5,846 bases of DNA from JBFXDW01 sp050180745 (GTDB lineage Bacteria; Pseudomonadota; Alphaproteobacteria; UBA9219): assembly GCA_050180745.1 (NCBI GenBank), contig JBFXDW010000111.1, forward strand, positions 1-5,846, in the 5' to 3' direction. The notes beneath the pieces are model-generated. The model saw only the letters and a list, made by a program, of their open reading frames with translations, ran no database searches and had not been told where the DNA came from. Shown here piece after piece: positions 5,829 to 5,846 of this stretch. Position numbers and translations under genes: made by a program. Numbering within the stretch: position 1 is the stretch's first letter; each line of letters starts with the position of its first letter.

Positions 5829-5846
5829 GGGGGGGGGGGGGGGGGG
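5828..5846. other. Terminal poly-G run, probable sequencing artefact at contig end
   Basis: Nineteen consecutive Gs end the window, directly against the first codons of the acyltransferase. Read on the minus strand they would add only prolines before the conserved YRPDIDGLRAIAV. Runs like this are typical of two-colour Illumina chemistry, where lack of signal is called G. I treat the run as artefact and the real sequence as ending near 5827. Confidence 0.8.

Noticed and set aside
5828..5846. Poly-G run as a phase-variable homopolymer controlling the acyltransferase
   Set aside because: Poly-G/C tracts do switch surface-modification genes in some bacteria, so the idea is tempting. The run sits exactly at the sequence end with no far flank, which fits a two-colour sequencing artefact much better.
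1..5846. tRNA or rRNA genes, CRISPR arrays, insertion sequences, attachment sites
   Set aside because: No cloverleaf-like segment, regularly spaced repeat, transposase frame or terminal inverted repeat was seen on either strand.

Overview
The window looks like the end of a draft bacterial contig, probably from an alphaproteobacterium. That assignment is an inference. It rests on an intergenic hairpin with arms ATTCCAGA/TCTGGAAT followed by GACGG, a type I associate from memory with intergenic repeats of Alphaproteobacteria, and on the style of the proteins. No rRNA, tRNA or other taxonomic marker is present. Base composition is mixed: the large gene at 745-2394 is GC-richer, and the acyltransferase on the right is visibly AT-richer.

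Layout: (1) 1-501, the 3' part of a gene for an unrecognised small membrane protein whose frame is open to the left edge. (2) 502-744, a non-coding gap with a palindromic repeat, a C-rich tract that could form a G-quadruplex on the minus strand, and a good -10 box. (3) 745-2394, an uncharacterised membrane-anchored protein with a helical or coiled-coil middle, a TPR-like segment and a C-terminal SH3-like domain. (4) 2423-2593 on the minus strand, a 56-residue proline-rich ORF with a strong ribosome binding site, easily missed by gene finders. (5) 2594-2728, the region between that ORF and pgeF, which point away from each other. (6) 2729-3439, pgeF (YfiH/DUF152 laccase-domain family), followed after 4 bases by (7) an RDD-family membrane protein at 3444-3935; these two form a probable operon. 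(8) 3951-5828 on the minus strand, a membrane acyltransferase (acyltransferase-3 plus SGNH hydrolase-like domain, OafA type). It converges on the RDD gene and its first few codons run off the contig end. (9) 5828-5846, a 19-base G homopolymer that is very probably a sequencing or assembly artefact.

Functionally the window is dominated by the cell envelope: PgeF is linked to fidelity of peptidoglycan precursors, the acyltransferase should O-acylate a surface polysaccharide or peptidoglycan, and the SH3-like domain of the anchored protein may bind envelope material. Apart from pgeF-RDD, nothing shows that these genes act together. I see no mobile element, CRISPR array, phage gene or defence system. 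The most noteworthy items are the overlooked proline-rich ORF, the uncharacterised SH3-like protein, the shortened N-terminal region of PgeF, and the contig-end artefact that hides the true start of the acyltransferase.
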